From the NCBI RefSeq assembly GCF_029207735.1, contig NZ_CP104395.1, forward strand, positions 186,001 through 250,000: DNA of 64,000 bases. The letters run 5' to 3'. This DNA comes from Candidatus Nanohalococcus occultus (GTDB lineage Archaea > Nanohalarchaeota > Nanosalinia > Nanosalinales > Nanosalinaceae). Made by a program: the position numbers and the translations under genes. Shown here piece by piece: positions 32,070 through 40,813 of this stretch. Position 1 is the stretch's first letter. The number at the start of each line of letters is the position of its first letter. The notes under the pieces are model-generated. The model did not search any database and was not told the DNA's origin. It saw only the letters and a list, made by a program, of their open reading frames with translations.

Positions 32070-32117
32070 GAAAAAATAAAGAAAGAAAATGTGGTGGAAA
32101 AGAGGACTAAGCCCTCT
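32070..32117 (-). terminator. Hairpin plus U-tract after the surface protein gene
   Basis: On the minus strand the stop region of the 32116-33138 gene forms a 5-bp AGAGG/CCTCT hairpin (32101-32117) followed by a U-rich tract (32070-32092, with U6). This resembles a bacterial intrinsic terminator and insulates the downstream moxR operon. Confidence 0.5.
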
Positions 32118-33138
32118 ATCCTGAGTCGTGTGTGACTCCTACCTTGACAGTCAGTGTTCCTGAACCGACTTGTCCGTTAGCTACAGCGTTTGGAATTGCC
32201 GCACGGGTAAATACCGTGAAGTGTTCTCCTGGCTGAAGCTCGTCTGGGTCCTGAGGGTCATCGATAAGTTTCTCAAGAGAGTTAGTCTGTGTCGAGTACT
32301 GGTTCGACGCACTGTCTTCTCTGTTCTCAGGGTTCCAACGTGTTCCGATAACGTGAGTAGTGTTGTCAGCAGACTGCTGTGTTGAATCACCACACCATGT
32401 CAGCATTGTAAGGTTCTTCGTTCCTTCGTACGTGTTAAGACCGACGTTGTCGACTCTTCCGTAGTTGTCGGATGAAGTACCGATGCTGTAGTTGGTGTAG
32501 GTCGTATCGTCTGTGAAGTCCACAGAACCTGTCTGTGTTGGCGTGTGAGGCGTGTTACCTATCAGTAGGTTTGAACCTGTGCCTCCTGAACAGTAGTTGC
32601 CTGATGAACCTCCAGCTTCAGCTTCTGTAATCATCCAGAAGAATGACTCGTTGGCTGCTCGGAACCGTCCGTATCGAACACTTCCCTGGCCTGTAATCGG
32701 CTTAACGTAGGAAAGGGTGTTCGACTCGTTGAAGGATTTCCTTGAAACGTACTGGAAATCATCTTCGCCGTTGATTCCTGTAATCTCTGTAGACGGCTTG
32801 ATCTGGATGAAGTTACCTGCGTCGTAAGCTCCTGCTGTACCAGATCCGAAAGGTCTGCTGTCAGGGGTAGAAGTCGTGAAGTAAAGCTCCGTAATGTTTT
32901 CGGAACCTACGTTCTCAATCTCGACACCCTGATATCCGTTGGTTGTCTCTGTAGTAGCTACAGATCCTGGGTCTCCACTGTAAGCTAAGTTGTTAGGAGA
33001 CAGATCTACAGCTGTAACGTTGTTGACATCGACAGTCACTGTTCCTGCTTCTTCAAGCGTGTCTTCCTGTGCTGTAGCCGAACTTACTAGTCCTACGGCT
33101 GCTACAACAGCTAGTGCTGCTACAATCTTTGTTCTCAT
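32116..33138 (-). CDS. Probable abundant surface protein
   Basis: A 340-residue secreted protein with a clear signal peptide (KIVAALAVVAAVGLVSSATAQ) and an exterior rich in Thr, Ser, Asn and Gly, with several N-glycosylation sequons (NVT, NIT, NES, NLT, NTT, NYS) and two Cys (NYCSGG, TWCGDS). No membrane anchor is seen. A perfect Shine-Dalgarno GGAGGTGA lies 8 nt before the ATG, rare in this window, and a hairpin terminator follows, which together suggest strong expression. It could be an S-layer-like or pilus-associated protein; I do not recognise the family. Confidence 0.72.
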   Translation of the reverse strand: MRTKIVAALAVVAAVGLVSSATAQEDTLEEAGTVTVDVNNVTAVDLSPNNLAYSGDPGSVATTETTNGYQGVEIENVGSENITELYFTTSTPDSRPFGSGTAGAYDAGNFIQIKPSTEITGINGEDDFQYVSRKSFNESNTLSYVKPITGQGSVRYGRFRAANESFFWMITEAEAGGSSGNYCSGGTGSNLLIGNTPHTPTQTGSVDFTDDTTYTNYSIGTSSDNYGRVDNVGLNTYEGTKNLTMLTWCGDSTQQSADNTTHVIGTRWNPENREDSASNQYSTQTNSLEKLIDDPQDPDELQPGEHFTVFTRAAIPNAVANGQVGSGTLTVKVGVTHDSG

Positions 33139-33146
33139 TAATTAGT

Positions 33147-33154
33147 TCACCTCC
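33147..33154 (-). promoter_or_regulatory. Strong Shine-Dalgarno of the surface protein gene
   Basis: The minus strand reads GGAGGTGA, 8 nt upstream of the ATG at 33138. It is a full match to an anti-Shine-Dalgarno core, in contrast to the mostly leaderless genes nearby. Confidence 0.75.
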
Positions 33155-33200
33155 GTATAGTTGTGAGTTTTTGAAGATTTTGAAACAAAAGACGTCTCTT

Positions 33201-33215
33201 TGGGTAAATTTCCCA
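33201..33215. promoter_or_regulatory. Imperfect palindrome in divergent intergenic region
   Basis: TGGGTAAATTTCCCA has matching TGGG/CCCA arms. It lies about 65-75 nt upstream of the surface protein ATG and could be its TATA region (AAATTTAC on the minus strand) or an operator. The 33139-33433 intergenic stretch holds no credible gene. Confidence 0.3.
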
Positions 33216-33342
33216 AGAAAGTCATAGCTGGGCCGGAGTGAACTCTATGCCGAATACTTCGACAGTAATGTGTTGTATTGTTCATGTGTTGTTCCCGTCT
33301 TTGAGTTCCTCCGCTTCCCCATCGATATTTTTCCAAAGTCTG

Positions 33343-33351
33343 TATATAAAA
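33343..33351 (+). promoter_or_regulatory. TATA box for the 33434 gene
   Basis: TATATAAAA is a near-consensus TATA box. It implies a transcript start around 33370 and a 5' leader of about 60 nt ending in AGGTGA (33421-33426), a Shine-Dalgarno 7 nt before the ATG at 33434. Confidence 0.6.
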
Positions 33352-33433
33352 GTAGATGGCGTTCGACGTTCTTCGTTCAGCCGCCCTGTCAACGCCTATA
33401 AACCATGGTCTACAATAGTAAGGTGATTGATAG

Positions 33434-34528
33434 ATGAAGAAGTTACTTGGAGTTCTTGCCGCTATTTTTCTGGTCTCACAGGCTTCGGCTTATATAGGTA
33501 TAATGCCGTCACAGCAAAACTTGGGGACTGTTGAAAGAGGAGAAACCTACGAGCTGAATCTGTATGTCACCTCGGATACTTCCGAGCCTATAACTGTTCA
33601 GCCAGGTGCTTCTCGGCTCCCACGTAATATTTTGGAAGGTCTGGATAATGTTGATTACTTCAGTATGGATGAGTACTCGGCCGAGCCGGTAGAGTCCTGG
33701 ATAGATTTCTCTCAGGAGGAGTATGTTTTACGGCCAGAAGGTTTCGAACAAAGAGTGGCTGGTAGAGAGGTTAACGCCAATATTAGTTACGAGCTGGATG
33801 TACCTCGGAACGCAGAGTCAGGTTATCATGCCGCACAGATTCAGCTCAACCCGCAGTTTGAAACCGGTGAAGGAACAAGCGTCAGAACGGTAGGTCTTAG
33901 CTCATACTCTGTGTTCTTCAGGGTTCCTGGAGAAGTCGACAGGCGGCTGGAAGTGACGGATGTTGAGGCGTTAAGATCCGGTGAAGATGCCGCATTAATC
34001 AGAGCAGATGTAACTAATACTGGTTCGGTCACTACTTACCTGGAAAGCGGTGATGTCGAGGTACAAGGCACCGGTCTTGAAGATAGCTTCAACATGGGAG
34101 GTATGTACATTGAACCTGGAAGTACTGAGCAGGTTGAGACTACCTGGAGTCTATTCCAGAATAACATAGAGGCAGGGAATTACAGGATTCAGGGGTCGCT
34201 TAGCTATGTTACGGGTCAGGCGTTTTTACAGGAGACGGTTTCTATAACTGATTTTATACAGATCCAGCCGTCTGACCAGCAGATATCGACTGGAGGGGTT
34301 TTGCCTGAAGGTCAGGGTGATAGTTCGATACCGGTTTTCCTCATAGTAATGTTCCTGGTTACTACAGGGGCGATAATGTATGCCTTCGAGATCGATCCTC
34401 TTCTAATTATTATGGCAATGGGGGTCTTCGGAGTCTCTATGTTTATCTACTTTAGCTCGCTTCCGGTATACGGTATAGCGATAGTTTTATTGGCGGCAGC
34501 GGGAATGTTCTACTATGGGTGGCTTTGA
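33434..34528 (+). CDS. Surface protein with CARDB-like region and C-terminal membrane helices
   Basis: A 364-residue protein with a signal peptide (KKLLGVLAAIFLVSQASAY), an extracytoplasmic beta-rich part (GIMPSQQNLGTVERGETYEL is typical of archaeal beta-sandwich surface domains) and three C-terminal hydrophobic helices (VFLIVMFLVTTGAIMYAF, LLIIMAMGVFGVSMFIYF, YGIAIVLLAAAGMFYYGWL). Unlike its neighbours it has a TATA box well upstream and a Shine-Dalgarno. The next two genes follow without gaps, forming an envelope-protein operon. Confidence 0.75.
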   Translation: MKKLLGVLAAIFLVSQASAYIGIMPSQQNLGTVERGETYELNLYVTSDTSEPITVQPGASRLPRNILEGLDNVDYFSMDEYSAEPVESWIDFSQEEYVLRPEGFEQRVAGREVNANISYELDVPRNAESGYHAAQIQLNPQFETGEGTSVRTVGLSSYSVFFRVPGEVDRRLEVTDVEALRSGEDAALIRADVTNTGSVTTYLESGDVEVQGTGLEDSFNMGGMYIEPGSTEQVETTWSLFQNNIEAGNYRIQGSLSYVTGQAFLQETVSITDFIQIQPSDQQISTGGVLPEGQGDSSIPVFLIVMFLVTTGAIMYAFEIDPLLIIMAMGVFGVSMFIYFSSLPVYGIAIVLLAAAGMFYYGWL

Positions 34529-35023
34529 ATGGATGTAGAAAAAGAACTTGATTTAGACAGGAATAAAAAAATAATAGCAGGTTTGGTAGGTCTTACAGCG
34601 CTGGTTGGACTGGTGCCGTTCGTTATAGCGGAGACATCGGTTGAAACCCAGACTGTCGAGTTCAATCCGCGTGCTAACGTTACATCTGACCCTGTAAACT
34701 CCTCGGAAAATGTTTCGCTTGGAGTAGCGCCAGGAGGGAATGGCCTTAACTTCGGGGAGCTTCCGATACGATCAACTAAGCAAGCAAGGAAGACTGTAGA
34801 GCTTAACTCTGATCAGAAGGCGTTGATCAAGATTTCCTCGTCAGGAAATGTCTCGGAGTTTCTGGTTTACAACGACACCGTGTATTTTGAAGGCGCTGAA
34901 CAGCTGGAGATAGGTTTCACCACGCTTGAAAGAGGTTACTACGAAGGAGAGCTTAAGATGAAAATCATGACTCCGAGAAATCGGATAGGCAAAAAATGGA
35001 TCGAACTGCGCTCTTACTTCTAA
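34529..35023 (+). CDS. Small membrane-anchored surface protein
   Basis: A 164-residue protein with an N-terminal uncleaved-looking helix (IIAGLVGLTALVGLVPFVIA) and an external beta-rich domain with N-glycosylation sites (NVT, NSS, NVS, NDT). Its ATG begins directly after the previous stop, and its 3' end overlaps the next gene by 28 nt. No family is recognised; co-expression with the two flanking genes suggests a three-part envelope complex (inference). Confidence 0.7.
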   Translation: MDVEKELDLDRNKKIIAGLVGLTALVGLVPFVIAETSVETQTVEFNPRANVTSDPVNSSENVSLGVAPGGNGLNFGELPIRSTKQARKTVELNSDQKALIKISSSGNVSEFLVYNDTVYFEGAEQLEIGFTTLERGYYEGELKMKIMTPRNRIGKKWIELRSYF

Positions 35024-35811
35024 TCCTGGCTTTGGTTCCGGCAGCTACCTCGGTTGACTTCAAGGTCAACGTGGCCGGTCAGTCCGGAGACGCCGTTTTC
35101 AACGCCAACAGTTCCACGAGCGGTGATCTACACCGGTTTAACGCAACACTGGAGAATCCTTCTTCCGTTGGCTGCCAATACCATCTTAGAGGAGAGTTTA
35201 CGAGAGGAAATCTGACGGAAAGACGTTATTCAAATGCTTACCGCATGTGGCCTGGAGAAACTTCAGATATAGAACTAAGCTACGTGCCTGTAAACTATAC
35301 GGGACAGGTTCGGGCGGATATAGACCTTATGTACTGTGATACGACCCGGAATATATCTGACTATGCTTTCAATGTCTCGAATCCGGCTTTCAACAATACT
35401 TACGCTTCTGAGACCTTGGAGGTGACCGAAAACTCTGCTACCGCAAGTTTCAGTCTTGAAAACGCAACGCTTGTGCCTGTTCAGGCACCTTCTTACTGGA
35501 AAGTCGGTTCGACCAGTATTGTAAACCGTACAGCACAGATAGATTACACGCCAACGCTTTTCCAGGAGGAAAAACAGATACAGTTTGCTGTAATACAAAA
35601 CAACAGCATAGAGGGAACTACAACGGTTCTACTTGAGTCTCCGCCGCCTACACTTAAAGAAAAACTGTTGGACAAACAGTTGGAAATAATTGCGGGTTTG
35701 CTGGCGTTCTCTTTATTAGCCAACTTGTTTATGGCTAGGAAAAAGATCTTGCCGGATAAAGTTCTGGAGAAACTCTCGGAAATTGAAACTAATAGAAGTA
35801 TCAGGAATTAA
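34996..35811 (+). CDS. Surface protein with C-terminal membrane anchor
   Basis: A 271-residue protein with a signal peptide (DRTALLLLILALVPAATSV), an external domain with two Cys (SVGCQYH, LMYCDTT) and about ten N-glycosylation sequons, a C-terminal membrane helix (LEIIAGLLAFSLLANLFM) and a short basic-acidic cytoplasmic tail. It overlaps the preceding gene by 28 nt and the convergent minD-like gene by 4 nt. No family is recognised. Confidence 0.7.
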   Translation: MDRTALLLLILALVPAATSVDFKVNVAGQSGDAVFNANSSTSGDLHRFNATLENPSSVGCQYHLRGEFTRGNLTERRYSNAYRMWPGETSDIELSYVPVNYTGQVRADIDLMYCDTTRNISDYAFNVSNPAFNNTYASETLEVTENSATASFSLENATLVPVQAPSYWKVGSTSIVNRTAQIDYTPTLFQEEKQIQFAVIQNNSIEGTTTVLLESPPPTLKEKLLDKQLEIIAGLLAFSLLANLFMARKKILPDKVLEKLSEIETNRSIRN

Positions 35812-36590
35812 CGTGAGACGGCTTCTTTCAGATTACCTAGCTTCCGTTTGAACTTCGCGAAGCTTGGTTTGCTGTACTGTAATCCTTCAAGGCTGTGAGC
35901 AAGCTCTTTCATCTTCAAAGATGCTTCTGAAAGAGGTTCATGGTGGACTAGAGGTGTGCCGTGGAAAAGTGCTTCTTTCATTTTGTCATCGTGAGGTATT
36001 TCGGCTACTACATCGCTTTCCGTCATGACCTGTACCTCGTTTTCCACTAGTTCGCGTCCAGGATCGTTTTCGCTCATGTTTACAACTGTTCCAAGCACAG
36101 GTACATGCATGCGCTTGGCTTTCTCTATTATCTGGGCTGCGTTAGTTGCTGCGGTCTTCGTCGGCGTGGTAACGATCAGTAATTCGTCGCACGCATCAAT
36201 TATCTCTTCTACAGTAGTATCTATACCTGGAGGGCAGTCAACCAGTACGTAGTCACTTTCCTGTCCTGCGGTCTCAAGCAGGTAACGTAGTAGCTCCGTG
36301 TCTGGTTCGACCCGGTTGATTTCGTTGGAGGCTACAACTGCTTTCACTCCGGTTGAGTGCCGGAAGATTGCATCCTCCGGTTCGGCTTCCGCGCCCAATA
36401 CATCGTGTATCTTTACAGGATGGTCGTACTGTCCGAGATGCACTCCGAGGTTCGAGGCATCGAAGTCAGTGTCTACGAGTGTGACTTCCTTTCCCAGCTC
36501 CTTTAACGCGAGTCCGACGTTGACTGTTACGGACGTCTTGCCGACTCCGCCTTTGCCTGAGACAACGCCTATAATCCGTGCGTCATTCAC
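35808..36590 (-). CDS. MinD/ParA-family ATPase
   Basis: A 260-residue deviant Walker-A ATPase. The P-loop SGKGGVGKTSVTVNVG includes the signature Lys, DTDFDASNLG is switch I, and VLVDCPPGIDTTV is Walker B. MinD-like ATPases bind membranes as dimers and position proteins; archaeal genomes often encode several, some paired with archaella, chemotaxis or polar proteins. The C-terminal KFKRKLGNLKEAVSR may form an amphipathic membrane-binding helix. No minE or minC is seen. It lies downstream of the coiled-coil/OB gene in the same direction. Confidence 0.9.
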   Translation of the reverse strand: MNDARIIGVVSGKGGVGKTSVTVNVGLALKELGKEVTLVDTDFDASNLGVHLGQYDHPVKIHDVLGAEAEPEDAIFRHSTGVKAVVASNEINRVEPDTELLRYLLETAGQESDYVLVDCPPGIDTTVEEIIDACDELLIVTTPTKTAATNAAQIIEKAKRMHVPVLGTVVNMSENDPGRELVENEVQVMTESDVVAEIPHDDKMKEALFHGTPLVHHEPLSEASLKMKELAHSLEGLQYSKPSFAKFKRKLGNLKEAVSR

Positions 36591-36687
36591 TGGAAAGACA
36601 TCTCTGTTTCAATGGCTCTCGAGAAAACTCTCTGGTTTTGATACATCTTCCAATGAATACTTCCAGCCAGTTCTTAATAAAACTAGA

Positions 36688-37740
36688 TCAATCGACTACC
36701 AGGCAGACATTTCCTTTCACGTTCTTGACCTTTCCTTCCAAGGTCCTCGGACCTTCCGGTATCTTTCTCTCAGCTGCGACCACAACACTCCCTTTCTTCC
36801 CGGAAATCTTGTAGAAACGCCTTCCGCCCGCTTCCTTCTTGAACTGTAGACGTCCTTTAACCTTGACCTCGTCTCCGACAGTCTCTTCCGTTATATCGCC
36901 TGGTTTACGTACATCTCCACTGTCTTTCGAAGGTTTTCTCGAAGTTTTAACGGATGATTCGTCTTTAATCTCGTTTACAATCTCTTCTTTAAGCTTCTGA
37001 TCGACTTCAATTTCCGAAAGCTCATCTATACGGTCTTCAAGCTTCTGTACCTGCCGCTGATGTTCCTTAACCTTCTCCTCAAGATCCATTATGTCGGCAT
37101 CCGAAGCCACAAGTTCATCGTTTTCAAGCCGCTCTTTGACCTGCTCAATCTCTCCTGTCTTATCCTCAAACCGTTTTTCAAACTCATCAAGCTGCTCTTC
37201 AAGCTCCTCAAGGCTTTCAACATCCGACTTCCTCGAGACTTCTTCAATACGGTTAGCATTTTTCTCCATCTTGCTGTGTAAGCTCTCCATACGTTCCTGG
37301 ACTTCGCTTTCAACCTTATCATCTATCTTGTCTGTATCACGTTCAATTCTCTTCTGTACCGAAGAAATACGGTCGTGTATGTCTTCTAACTCTCGTTTGC
37401 GCTCGTCTTTCATTGAATCTACCTCGCTTTCTATTCCATCGATACGCTCATCACGATGTCTGATCTCGGTTTCAATCTCCGATTTCGCATCTTCAATCGA
37501 GGCCTGCAGGTTTTCGACAAGCTCTCTGTTCCTCGCCTCTACGGCTTCAATTATCTGAGGTACAAGCTCCTTTAGGACAGCTCTCTGCGTTTTCTCCATC
37601 GCTTCCTGTTCAAAACCTCTTCTCCGATCCTCAAGTGTCTTCAAAGTATCTTTCCTATCCGATCTCGAGCTTTCAAACGCATCATCGACATCGATCAAAT
37701 CCCTGAGCTTCTCTTCCTTCCGGAACTCCTGACCTCTCAT
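36688..37740 (-). CDS. Long coiled-coil protein with OB-like C-terminal domain
   Basis: A 350-residue protein. Residues about 20-250 form an almost continuous coiled coil (heptad-like Glu/Lys/Arg/Leu, for example ELEEQLDEFEKRFEDK). After a Ser/Lys linker, the last 70 residues (GDEVKVKGRLQFKKE, RRFYKISGKKGSVVVAAE, LEGKVKNVKGNVCLVVD) read like an OB-fold beta barrel. No membrane segment is seen. It might tether nucleic acid or another ligand to a filament-like coil. It is followed by the MinD-type ATPase after about 100 nt, so a joint role in spatial organisation is possible (inference). Confidence 0.72.
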   Translation of the reverse strand: MRGQEFRKEEKLRDLIDVDDAFESSRSDRKDTLKTLEDRRRGFEQEAMEKTQRAVLKELVPQIIEAVEARNRELVENLQASIEDAKSEIETEIRHRDERIDGIESEVDSMKDERKRELEDIHDRISSVQKRIERDTDKIDDKVESEVQERMESLHSKMEKNANRIEEVSRKSDVESLEELEEQLDEFEKRFEDKTGEIEQVKERLENDELVASDADIMDLEEKVKEHQRQVQKLEDRIDELSEIEVDQKLKEEIVNEIKDESSVKTSRKPSKDSGDVRKPGDITEETVGDEVKVKGRLQFKKEAGGRRFYKISGKKGSVVVAAERKIPEGPRTLEGKVKNVKGNVCLVVD

Positions 37741-37847
37741 ACACTGTAAACACTTCTCCGGCTTGTTAATAAAATATATCTCGAACCCTCCGGACAGAGT
37801 TTTTGAGTTTCATACGGCCGGATGCCCGAAAAATACTGGTAAAAGAC

Positions 37848-37856
37848 TTTAAATTG
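37848..37856 (+). promoter_or_regulatory. TATA-like element for the 948-residue protein gene
   Basis: CTTTAAATT lies about 36 nt before the ATG at 37888, slightly farther than the leaderless norm, implying a leader of a few bases. Confidence 0.4.
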
Positions 37857-37887
37857 AACAGGACCGCAATCCTTTACTGATAATAGT

Positions 37888-40734
37888 ATGAAGAAAGGAA
37901 GAAAACTCAGCCTGGTTCTGATTTCTGTTTTGGTATTGATTGGCTACGGTTCTGCGGCAGCTGAAGTAGATATAAGTCCTGAAGATCAAGTGGTCTGGTT
38001 GAATGATAACGTTGTTGATAAGAAGTTAAACGCTGAGCTCCGATGTACTGGCGAAGACGTGGATATAGAGGATTACGCAATCCTCGACTCCTCAAGCAAT
38101 AGGATTTATCCTACGGATGAGCCAGATTTGAGTACTAATACTACAGATCTTGTCTACGGGCCGGATGAAACTGAAAGTTGGGTCGCGCCTGAACCTGGCA
38201 AGTATTTCGTAAAATTAGAATGTAGCTCTGGGTCGGATACATTTGAATCGTTCTACTACGACCGTCTAAGTGTCGAAATTTCTTCCCCTGAGGAGGATTC
38301 TTCGGTTTACACGGGTACTGAGAGAGAGGTAGAGGTGAGTCTGACATCTCCAGCAGATCAGCTAAACTATGGTCAGAACTTCGACAATGTTAAACTCAGG
38401 TTAAACGGTGAGCAGATAGGTCAAGAGGAGATACAGTTCGCGTCATCCACTAAAGTGAACGTCGATATACCTAAGGATGCGATTCAAGGCACTGCGTCTC
38501 TGGAGGCAGAAGTGGCCTATGAAGAATCTTCTCAGTCTCCAACAACTTGGACGGAGACAACTTCGAATGAGGTTGATGTTAAAGATTGGAAGATCGAAAC
38601 GACGTATAATCCTTCTCAAAGATTGCCTAGTAATAGGCTTTCGGAACTGAATATGACTGTAAAGATAATGAGAGAGGGAGAGCCTGTCAAGGATTTAGGG
38701 CCTCGACATTTTTTCATCGAGCAAGGAGAGGAGAGTGCGAACACAGGGGATTATGAATGGTTCTCCGGAGAATTTGAAGGTGTTACTTCTGATGAGCGCT
38801 TCGCAGTGTACAATCTTGAGCTACAGAAGATGCCTAAGCTTCAGGAAACTAAAGATTATGAACTCGATATACGTTTCAAGACTGGAGGCGATACAGATTA
38901 TGATCAGAAAGTCGGTACTGTGTACGTAGAAAAGAAGTTTACCTTCGAAGGCAGGGTGAGTGATTCGGATTCGAGGGCGATTGAGACGGCTTTCCGGCTT
39001 CAAGATGATGAGTACATTGAACAGTTCGAGACGAATTCAAGAGGGTTTTTCAGCCGTCGGGTGATGCCGGGTGGTTTCGGTATGGATGTCACTTTTCCGA
39101 GAGGCGGTCTTGTATTGAATGATGTTGAACTAAGCGGGGATTACTCGGGTAACATAAACTACCAGTACTATGAGAATCCGGGGGAGGTTGAGGGAGTTGA
39201 TCTTCAAGGGATTGATCCGATCAACATGATGGCGGTTTCATTCGGTTATCCTTTCGATTCCGGTTCCGGGTCGATACAGTACAACCCGGCGAAGACTGAG
39301 GATCCTATGAACGTAGACTTGTATGAGTGTCAGAGATGGAATTTCTGGGGCGAAGATTGTATCTCGGGATGGGACAAAGTTGATGAGGAGGATGTGACCT
39401 TACCTCCTACTAAATGGAAAGCGGAGTTCCCTGTTACGCCTGTAGAGACATCGGAGTACGGTGATGAAAAACAGGTTCTCTACAGTGCTTATGTCATCGG
39501 AACTAACTCCGGTCTCGCACTTGACCGGTTAGGACTGGAAAGCTACAGAGTACCTTCCAATGAACAGTTCCGGGTTGAAGGCCGAGCGGTCACGAAGGGA
39601 CGGCCGATCGAGAACGCGGATGTCCGTATTGAACTGCTTGATGGCTCACAGGTCGTAAAGTCTTCTTCAACCACCACTGATGAAGAAGGGGTTTTCTCAA
39701 TGGACGTCGAGACTCCGGAAGCCGGCAACTACAGTCTGAAAGCCGAGATTTCGAAAGGATCTTACCGGCCTTACTCGGAGACTCTTGACAGCGAACTCGA
39801 AGTATACAGACAGAAAAGCATGAGTCTGGATATGCCGGATTCGATTGAAGTAGGTCCAGGCAACACTGTTGAGAAGATAGTAACGGTGGAAAACGACGGA
39901 CAGACCGCGTTCGAGGACGCCGCACTGACAGTCTCAGAATCCGATCTCGATATATCTTTCTCAGATAGCGGTTTCTCGGTTGAACCGGGCGAGGAAAAAG
40001 ATATCACAGTCTCCATTACAGTACCGGAGGGTTTCTGTGATCCTTCATGTGTCAAATATCCTACTTCGGATATACTGCTGGAGTCAGATGGTTTCAGTGA
40101 GGAGTTCGATCTCGGAGTTGAGATTGTAGAAGATTCTGGAGCTGTATCTGGCTCGACGGAAAACCAACAGTCAGATGATTCCGATCAGGGAACTCAGAAC
40201 AGTCCGATTCCGGTAACGCCGGCAGGGCAGTTCCTCGCATCCCAGAGCAGTCTTAACATCGCACTGGGGCTGATCACGGTTTTCTCCTTGGCACTTGCCA
40301 GCGCAGTCAAAAAGAAGAAAGGCTCGGAGGAAAACGACCGTGGCTCCCGGACCATAAACCTTCAGAGGCCGAAAGTCGAGCCGGCAAACAGCTCCGATGA
40401 TGAGATCGATGCTGTAGCCGAGAACTTGGATGCGGATGGTGTCGATGCTGTAGCTGAGGCCATGACTGAACAAGATGAGAGCCAGGAAGACGGCGAACAA
40501 GAAAGCCAAGATTCAGAACCTCAAGACGATGAAGACGAGGAGATCGAAGCACTGGCCGAGGCGATGAAAGAAGAGGAGGAAAACATCGAATCCGGAGCAT
40601 CCGAAGAATCTGATGAACAGACCGATGAGGAAAGTACTGGTCAGGAAGCAGACCAGGAGGTAACCTGTGATGTCTGTGGGGAAAGCTTCGATACAGAATC
40701 AGGGATGAAACTTCACAAGCAGGCCTTCCACTAG
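37888..40734 (+). CDS. Giant surface protein with cytoplasmic tail ending in a C2H2 zinc finger
   Basis: A 948-residue type I membrane protein. A signal peptide (KLSLVLISVLVLIGYGSAAA) leads to about 760 external residues with beta-sandwich modules, including a carboxypeptidase-regulatory-like segment (GRAVTKGRPIENADVRIELL) and a CARDB-like one. A single helix (IALGLITVFSLALASAV) and KKKKG stop-transfer follow. The cytoplasmic tail is extremely acidic with repeated DAVAENL, DAVAEAM and EALAEAM units, then ends in CDVCGESFDTESGMKLHKQAFH's finger: C-x2-C-x12-H-x4-H at the last 22 residues. A zinc finger inside the cell on a surface protein is unusual; it may bind a partner protein or DNA (inference). 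Confidence 0.82.
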   Translation: MKKGRKLSLVLISVLVLIGYGSAAAEVDISPEDQVVWLNDNVVDKKLNAELRCTGEDVDIEDYAILDSSSNRIYPTDEPDLSTNTTDLVYGPDETESWVAPEPGKYFVKLECSSGSDTFESFYYDRLSVEISSPEEDSSVYTGTEREVEVSLTSPADQLNYGQNFDNVKLRLNGEQIGQEEIQFASSTKVNVDIPKDAIQGTASLEAEVAYEESSQSPTTWTETTSNEVDVKDWKIETTYNPSQRLPSNRLSELNMTVKIMREGEPVKDLGPRHFFIEQGEESANTGDYEWFSGEFEGVTSDERFAVYNLELQKMPKLQETKDYELDIRFKTGGDTDYDQKVGTVYVEKKFTFEGRVSDSDSRAIETAFRLQDDEYIEQFETNSRGFFSRRVMPGGFGMDVTFPRGGLVLNDVELSGDYSGNINYQYYENPGEVEGVDLQGIDPINMMAVSFGYPFDSGSGSIQYNPAKTEDPMNVDLYECQRWNFWGEDCISGWDKVDEEDVTLPPTKWKAEFPVTPVETSEYGDEKQVLYSAYVIGTNSGLALDRLGLESYRVPSNEQFRVEGRAVTKGRPIENADVRIELLDGSQVVKSSSTTTDEEGVFSMDVETPEAGNYSLKAEISKGSYRPYSETLDSELEVYRQKSMSLDMPDSIEVGPGNTVEKIVTVENDGQTAFEDAALTVSESDLDISFSDSGFSVEPGEEKDITVSITVPEGFCDPSCVKYPTSDILLESDGFSEEFDLGVEIVEDSGAVSGSTENQQSDDSDQGTQNSPIPVTPAGQFLASQSSLNIALGLITVFSLALASAVKKKKGSEENDRGSRTINLQRPKVEPANSSDDEIDAVAENLDADGVDAVAEAMTEQDESQEDGEQESQDSEPQDDEDEEIEALAEAMKEEEENIESGASEESDEQTDEESTGQEADQEVTCDVCGESFDTESGMKLHKQAFH

Positions 40735-40757
40735 GAAAAGGAGATCTCTCAAAAACT

Positions 40758-40770
40758 TCCTTCTTTTTTG
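40758..40770 (+). terminator. T-tract terminator after the giant surface protein gene
   Basis: TTCCTTCTTTTTTG lies about 25 nt after the stop codon and before the next TATA-like element; consistent with archaeal T-tract termination. Confidence 0.45.
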
Positions 40771-40813
40771 TTACCACCCAGAGTTTAAAACGTTTTGTTG
40801 ACACCGAGTAGTT

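Noticed and set aside
33142-33426. Two short open frames in the intergenic region between the divergent surface genes.
   Set aside because: They cross the promoters and Shine-Dalgarno of the flanking genes and look basic and unstructured.
36591-36687. An upstream extension of the MinD-like gene or a further small gene in this gap.
   Set aside because: The MNDARIIGVVSGKGG start is the family N-terminus and the gap has no convincing frame.
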